In this document: in pieces, positions 4,886 to 8,061 of the stretch
Numbering within the stretch: the first letter of the stretch is position 1
How the letters are laid out: every line of letters starts with the position of its first letter
Assembly (NCBI GenBank): GCA_905235315.1
Contig: CAJOLG010000074.1
Coordinates: forward strand, 1 to 8,061
DNA from: an uncultured Solobacterium sp.
GTDB lineage: Bacteria; Bacillota_I; Bacilli_A; Erysipelotrichales; Erysipelotrichaceae
Length of the DNA stretch: 8,061 nt
Direction of reading: 5' to 3'
Translations under genes and position numbers: made by a program
Notes under the pieces: model-generated
Database searches by the model: none
Told to the model about the DNA's origin: nothing
Seen by the model: only the letters and a program-made list of their open reading frames with translations

Positions 4886-6129
4886 AGCTCGGTCTGATCG
4901 GGTATCCATTGGGCCACAGCTGGTCGCCGAAGATCCATGAATTCTTTCTCGGAGAAGACTGCTATCAGCTGGTGGAACTGAAGGAAGAAGACCTTCCTTC
5001 CTTTTTCGCGTCCAATGATCTGGACGGCTTCAATGTGACGATCCCGTACAAGCAGACCGTAATGCGGTATCTGGATGAAATTGATCCGCTGGCCGAGGCG
5101 ATCGGAGCCGTCAATACCGTGGTGCACAGAGACGGGAAGTATTTCGGAACCAACACGGATTATGAAGGCTTTGTGCGGATGCTGGAAGGCAATCATATCG
5201 ATGTGAAGGGGAAACACGCTGCGGTGCTCGGAAGCGGCGGCGTATCCAAAGCGATCACGGCAGGGCTGAATCAGCTCGGCTGCACGTTTGATATCGTCTC
5301 CCGAAATCCGAAGGGAAACCAGATCAGCTACGATGAACTGTACCGGATGCAGGAGAAGGTTTCGGTTCTGATCAATGCCACACCGGTCGGGATGGCACCC
5401 AATGACAATGCGGTGCCGGCAGACCTTGCGCGGTTTACCAATCTGGATGCGGTCGTCGATGCGATTGCCAATCCGTTATGCACGGAACTGTGTTTCGAGG
5501 CGAAGATCCGCGGAATACAAACCTGCGGCGGCTTTGAAATGCTGGTGCGGCAGGCAATTGCGGCAGACCGCTGGTTCACCGGCCATGACATGGATGAAAC
5601 CCGGGTCATGCCGTGCATGAATCATCTCCTGAAGGAAAAGCGGAATATCGTTCTGATCGGGATGCCGACTTCCGGGAAATCGGTATTGTCAAAGAAACTG
5701 GCGGAAACGCTTCAGCGCCCGCTGATCGAAATGGACGCAGAGATCGAAGCGCGGCTTGGGACCACGATCGCCGACTGTTTTGAGACCCATGGCGAAACGT
5801 ACTTCCGGGATCTTGAAACAGCGGTTGCCGAAGCGATCCCGGCGAATGGTTCGGTGGTCTCGTGCGGCGGCGGGGTGATCAAGCGTGTGGAAAACATGCG
5901 CGCCTTATCGCGCAGCAGTATCATCTTCTGGATCGACCGGGATATCGATCTGCTTTATGCGTCCGATGACCGGCCGTTATCCGGCTCGAAGGAAGCCGTT
6001 CGGAAATTATACGAGGAGCGCAAAGACCTGTATGAAATGTACAGCGATGTGCGCATTGAAAATAACGGCACCATTGACGAAGCGCTGAACCGCATCCTTG
6101 CGGTGCTGGAGAAGGGAGCCGCGGTATGA
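4882..6129 (+). CDS. aroE-aroK: Bifunctional shikimate dehydrogenase / shikimate kinase fusion
   Basis: 415 residues in one frame joining two consecutive steps: 3-dehydroshikimate to shikimate (NADPH), then shikimate to shikimate 3-phosphate (ATP). AroE half, about 1-250: GYPLGHSWSP at 7-16 with S13 and S15 for shikimate, NVTIPYK with catalytic K57, GAVNTV at 75-80, TNTD with D93, the GSGGVSKA dinucleotide loop at 117-124, and SRNPK at 140-144, where R141 and K144 suit NADP. The usual Tyr of the DxxYNP loop is Ala196. AroK half, about 254-415: Walker A GMPTSGKS at 260-267, D285, R309 in YFRDLE, CGGGVI at 328-333, lid R364 in DDRPL, and R380. There is no stop and hardly any linker between the halves (KEKRNIVLIG). 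I chose the ATG at 4882, within ATGA at the aroC stop; GGAGAAGG precedes it. The GTG at 4861 adds seven residues that do not fit. Confidence 0.93.
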   Translation: MKLGLIGYPLGHSWSPKIHEFFLGEDCYQLVELKEEDLPSFFASNDLDGFNVTIPYKQTVMRYLDEIDPLAEAIGAVNTVVHRDGKYFGTNTDYEGFVRMLEGNHIDVKGKHAAVLGSGGVSKAITAGLNQLGCTFDIVSRNPKGNQISYDELYRMQEKVSVLINATPVGMAPNDNAVPADLARFTNLDAVVDAIANPLCTELCFEAKIRGIQTCGGFEMLVRQAIAADRWFTGHDMDETRVMPCMNHLLKEKRNIVLIGMPTSGKSVLSKKLAETLQRPLIEMDAEIEARLGTTIADCFETHGETYFRDLETAVAEAIPANGSVVSCGGGVIKRVENMRALSRSSIIFWIDRDIDLLYASDDRPLSGSKEAVRKLYEERKDLYEMYSDVRIENNGTIDEALNRILAVLEKGAAV

Positions 6130-7403
6130 TCGCGGTGATTCAGCCCGGCAGAACCGCCGGCAGCCCGGTACAGATACCGGGTTCCAAATCCCTCTCGCAC
6201 CGGGCATTGATCGCGGCCGCATTGTCACAGGGTGATACGAAGATCCGCGGTCTTGTGGAGAATAACGATACAAAAGCCACCATGAACTGTCTTGTTCATC
6301 TGGGGGCGTCCTTTGAGCATACGGAAGACGGGCTTCTGATCCATGGCATCGGAACCGGGCTGTCGTATGACGGCAGCCGGATTGACTGCGGGGAATCCGG
6401 AAGCACTCTGCGGTTTCTGATTCCGCTGTTTTCCCTTACGGATCAGGAAGTGTGTTTTACCGGTCACGGCAAGCTGATGAGCCGGCCGCAGACCGTCTAT
6501 GAAGAACTGTTCCGGAAACAGGGGCTTCGCTTTGAACAGGATGCGGAATTTCTCCGCATCCGGGGTTCGCTGCGGCCGGATGCGTTTGTGGTGCGGGGAG
6601 ATATCTCATCGCAGTTTATCAGCGGCCTGCTGACGGCGCTGCCGTTATTGAACGGGGCTTCGTCGATTACGGTATTGCCGCCGTATGAATCGAGATCCTA
6701 TGTCGGGCTGACCATGGATGTTCTGGAAAATGCCGGCATCCGGTTTAAGGAAACCGGAGATACGATCCTTGTGCCGGGGAACCAGCACTATCACTGCGCG
6801 GCTTCCTTACAGGTGGAAGGGGATGACTCCCAGGGTGCGTTTTTTGCGGTACTGGCAATGACGAGTCAGCTTCCGGTATCCGTTTCCGGGATGCGGAAGG
6901 AAAGCCGGCAGGGGGATCATGTGATCGTCTCCCTGATCGAACAGGCAGGCGGGCACAGTATACCGACCGATACCGGATACCGGTTTGAACCGGGAGCCGT
7001 AACAGCCTTTGCGGCAGATCTTGCGGACTGCCCGGATCTTGGCCCGGTACTGTTTGCGCTGGCAGGCTGTGCCGAAGGGACTTCGGTGTTTACCCACTGC
7101 GGGCGTCTTCGCATCAAGGAGAGCGATCGGATCGCTGCCATGAAAGAAGAACTGGCAAAGCTCGGCATTGCCCTGCAGGAAGACGGGGATACCGTGCGGA
7201 TCACCGGCAGTGAAACCATCCGGGGCGGGGTGACTTTGGACGGTCACAATGACCATCGGATTGTGATGGCGCTCTCGGTACTTGCGGTACGGGCAGAAAA
7301 CGCCGTTGCGATTACCGGAGCGGAAGCGGTAAACAAGAGCTATCCGGATTTTTTTGAAGACCTGCGCAAAGCAGGTGCGGAGGTGAGTTATGGACCGGAA
7401 TAA
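6126..7403 (+). CDS. aroA: 3-phosphoshikimate 1-carboxyvinyltransferase (EPSP synthase)
   Basis: 425 residues, full length. It joins phosphoenolpyruvate to shikimate 3-phosphate, giving EPSP. Substrate-site motifs run in order: PGSKSLSHRAL at 18-28 (K21, S22, R26), CGESGSTLRF at 88-97 for PEP, SRPQTVYEE, GDISSQFISGLL for shikimate 3-phosphate, YESRSYVG, VEGDDSQGAFF, the signature RIKESDR at 329-335, DGHNDHRIVMA and NKSYPDFFEDL. All catalytic positions I can place are present (D and E of the family active site included). Positions matching E. coli T97 and P101 are S93 and F97, so glyphosate sensitivity cannot be assumed from E. coli. The ATG overlaps the fusion gene's stop as ATGA. AAGGGAG at 6112-6118 serves as ribosome site, 7 nt upstream. 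The 3' end overlaps tyrA by 14 bp. Confidence 0.96.
   Translation: MIAVIQPGRTAGSPVQIPGSKSLSHRALIAAALSQGDTKIRGLVENNDTKATMNCLVHLGASFEHTEDGLLIHGIGTGLSYDGSRIDCGESGSTLRFLIPLFSLTDQEVCFTGHGKLMSRPQTVYEELFRKQGLRFEQDAEFLRIRGSLRPDAFVVRGDISSQFISGLLTALPLLNGASSITVLPPYESRSYVGLTMDVLENAGIRFKETGDTILVPGNQHYHCAASLQVEGDDSQGAFFAVLAMTSQLPVSVSGMRKESRQGDHVIVSLIEQAGGHSIPTDTGYRFEPGAVTAFAADLADCPDLGPVLFALAGCAEGTSVFTHCGRLRIKESDRIAAMKEELAKLGIALQEDGDTVRITGSETIRGGVTLDGHNDHRIVMALSVLAVRAENAVAITGAEAVNKSYPDFFEDLRKAGAEVSYGPE
7379..7384 (+). promoter_or_regulatory. Ribosome binding site of tyrA inside the aroA coding region
   Basis: GGAGGT ends 5 nt before the ATG at 7390 and lies within the last codons of aroA. It decides the tyrA start and shows that the 14-bp gene overlap is real and not a wrong start choice. 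Confidence 0.75.
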
Positions 7404-8061
7404 TACAGCCATCGGAATCGTCGGTCTCGGCGTGCTGGGCGGCAGCTATGCCGAAGCCCTGCATTGTGCCGGCTATCAACATATCATCGGCGTCGATGTG
7501 GATCCGGAAGCGGTGAATACCGCAAAGGAATACGGCTGGATCGAAGCCGGATCCCAGGATCCGAAGATCCTTGCGGACTGTGATATCGTGATCAGCTGTC
7601 TGTATCCCGGCACCTTTGTCCGCTGGGTCAAAGACCATCAGGATGTTCTGAAATCCGGCTGTCTGCTCAGCGATGTGACCGGCGTGAAACGGGTGATCGT
7701 GGAGGCGGTAAATGCCGAGCTTCGCCCGGATATCGAATTCCTTGCCTGCCATCCGATGGCCGGCCGGGAATTCAAGGGCATTAAATATGCGGATGCGGGG
7801 CGGTTTCAGTCGGCGAACTTCATCATTGTGCCGACCGCTTCCTCCAGCGAGGCGGCCATTGAAACCATGCGTACGCTTGCGGAGGATATGCGGTTTCGAA
7901 CCATTACCTGCCTCAGTGCGGAAGAACATGACCGCATGATCAGTTATCTTTCCCAGCTGACCCATGTCATTGCGGTATCTCTGATGAATGCCAATGACAA
8001 TGATGATCTTGCGCTTTACACCGGGGATTCCTTCCGGGATCTGACCCGGATCGCCAAGATC
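7390..8061 (+). CDS. tyrA: Prephenate dehydrogenase, 3' end cut by window edge
   Basis: 224 codons are open from the ATG at 7390 to the window end; family members are usually 280-370 residues, so the C-terminus is missing. It oxidatively decarboxylates prephenate to 4-hydroxyphenylpyruvate, the branch to tyrosine. The N-terminal Rossmann domain shows GIVGLGVLGGS at 9-19. D36, at the end of the second strand (GVDVD), favours NAD+ over NADP+. SDVTGVKR is at 94-101. HPMAGREFKG at 121-130 carries the catalytic His121. The helical domain begins with EEHDRMISYLSQLTHVIA at 178-195, and the family motif GDSFRDLTRIA lies at 212-222, just before the cut. Whether a regulatory ACT domain or another fused domain follows cannot be seen. 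It follows aroA with a 14-bp overlap. Arogenate as substrate is possible, but operon partner PheA and the HPMAG context fit prephenate. Confidence 0.93.
   Translation, partial: MDRNNTAIGIVGLGVLGGSYAEALHCAGYQHIIGVDVDPEAVNTAKEYGWIEAGSQDPKILADCDIVISCLYPGTFVRWVKDHQDVLKSGCLLSDVTGVKRVIVEAVNAELRPDIEFLACHPMAGREFKGIKYADAGRFQSANFIIVPTASSSEAAIETMRTLAEDMRFRTITCLSAEEHDRMISYLSQLTHVIAVSLMNANDNDDLALYTGDSFRDLTRIAKI

Larger units (their letters stand above)
1933..8061 (+). other. Aromatic amino acid biosynthesis operon pheA-aroB-aroC-aroEK-aroA-tyrA
   Basis: Six genes on one strand have no gap longer than 11 bp. Junctions are: pheA/aroB 11 bp apart; aroB/aroC, aroC/aroE-aroK and aroE-aroK/aroA each a 4-bp ATGA overlap; aroA/tyrA a 14-bp overlap. 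Each start has a purine-rich ribosome site within the preceding gene. I see no internal terminator. Shikimate steps 2, 4, 5, 6 and 7 and both prephenate branches are covered. DAHP synthase, 3-dehydroquinate dehydratase and chorismate mutase are not. The operon may continue past the right edge. Confidence 0.85.

Noticed and set aside
3827..4909. Leftward open frame of about 360 codons opposite aroC
   Set aside because: aroC is full length with all signatures; long antisense frames are common opposite such codon-biased genes.
1..8061. Defence system, mobile element, prophage or secondary-metabolite locus
   Set aside because: No transposase, integrase, nuclease, terminal repeats or toxin-antitoxin pair is visible; nearly all DNA is explained by housekeeping genes.

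Overview
This window is a stretch of ordinary bacterial chromosome dominated by an aromatic amino acid biosynthesis operon. Base composition is moderate (roughly mid-50s % GC by eye), with strong GGAGG-type ribosome binding sites, very tight gene packing and Firmicutes-like versions of the shikimate enzymes. This suggests a Bacillota (Firmicutes) genome. An Erysipelotrichia-like gut or oral relative is my best guess, but it is inference and cannot be settled without a search. I see no mobile element, CRISPR array, tRNA or rRNA.

Left part (1-1891): a leftward NAD(P)H-hydrate epimerase gene (nnrE, YjeF N-terminal domain) runs off the left edge. A 262-bp gap follows, holding the promoter of a rightward gene for a 158-residue protein. 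That protein has a histone-H1-like Lys/Ala/Pro tail on a C-terminal domain I do not recognise. The gene has a textbook promoter, a dyad at the predicted transcription start and a strong Shine-Dalgarno, and it ends at an intrinsic terminator. A leftward gene for a six-helix membrane protein of unknown family converges on the same terminator.

Right part (1933-8061): six rightward genes form one operon in the order pheA, aroB, aroC, aroE-aroK fusion, aroA, tyrA (cut by the right edge). pheA and aroB are 11 bp apart. The next three junctions are all 4-bp ATGA stop/start overlaps, and aroA/tyrA overlap by 14 bp, so translation is probably coupled throughout. AroB makes 3-dehydroquinate. The AroE and AroK halves of the fusion convert 3-dehydroshikimate to shikimate 3-phosphate. 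AroA makes EPSP and AroC makes chorismate. PheA (with a Phe-sensing ACT domain) and TyrA then take prephenate towards Phe and Tyr. DAHP synthase, 3-dehydroquinate dehydratase and chorismate mutase are needed but absent here, so they must lie downstream or elsewhere.

The main points for a second look are the H1-like protein with its operator-like leader, the AroE-AroK fusion with an altered nucleotide/metal-site motif in the kinase half, and the 41-bp AT-rich divergent promoter region in which the membrane-protein gene looks leaderless. I found no convincing evidence for a wholly undescribed multi-gene system.
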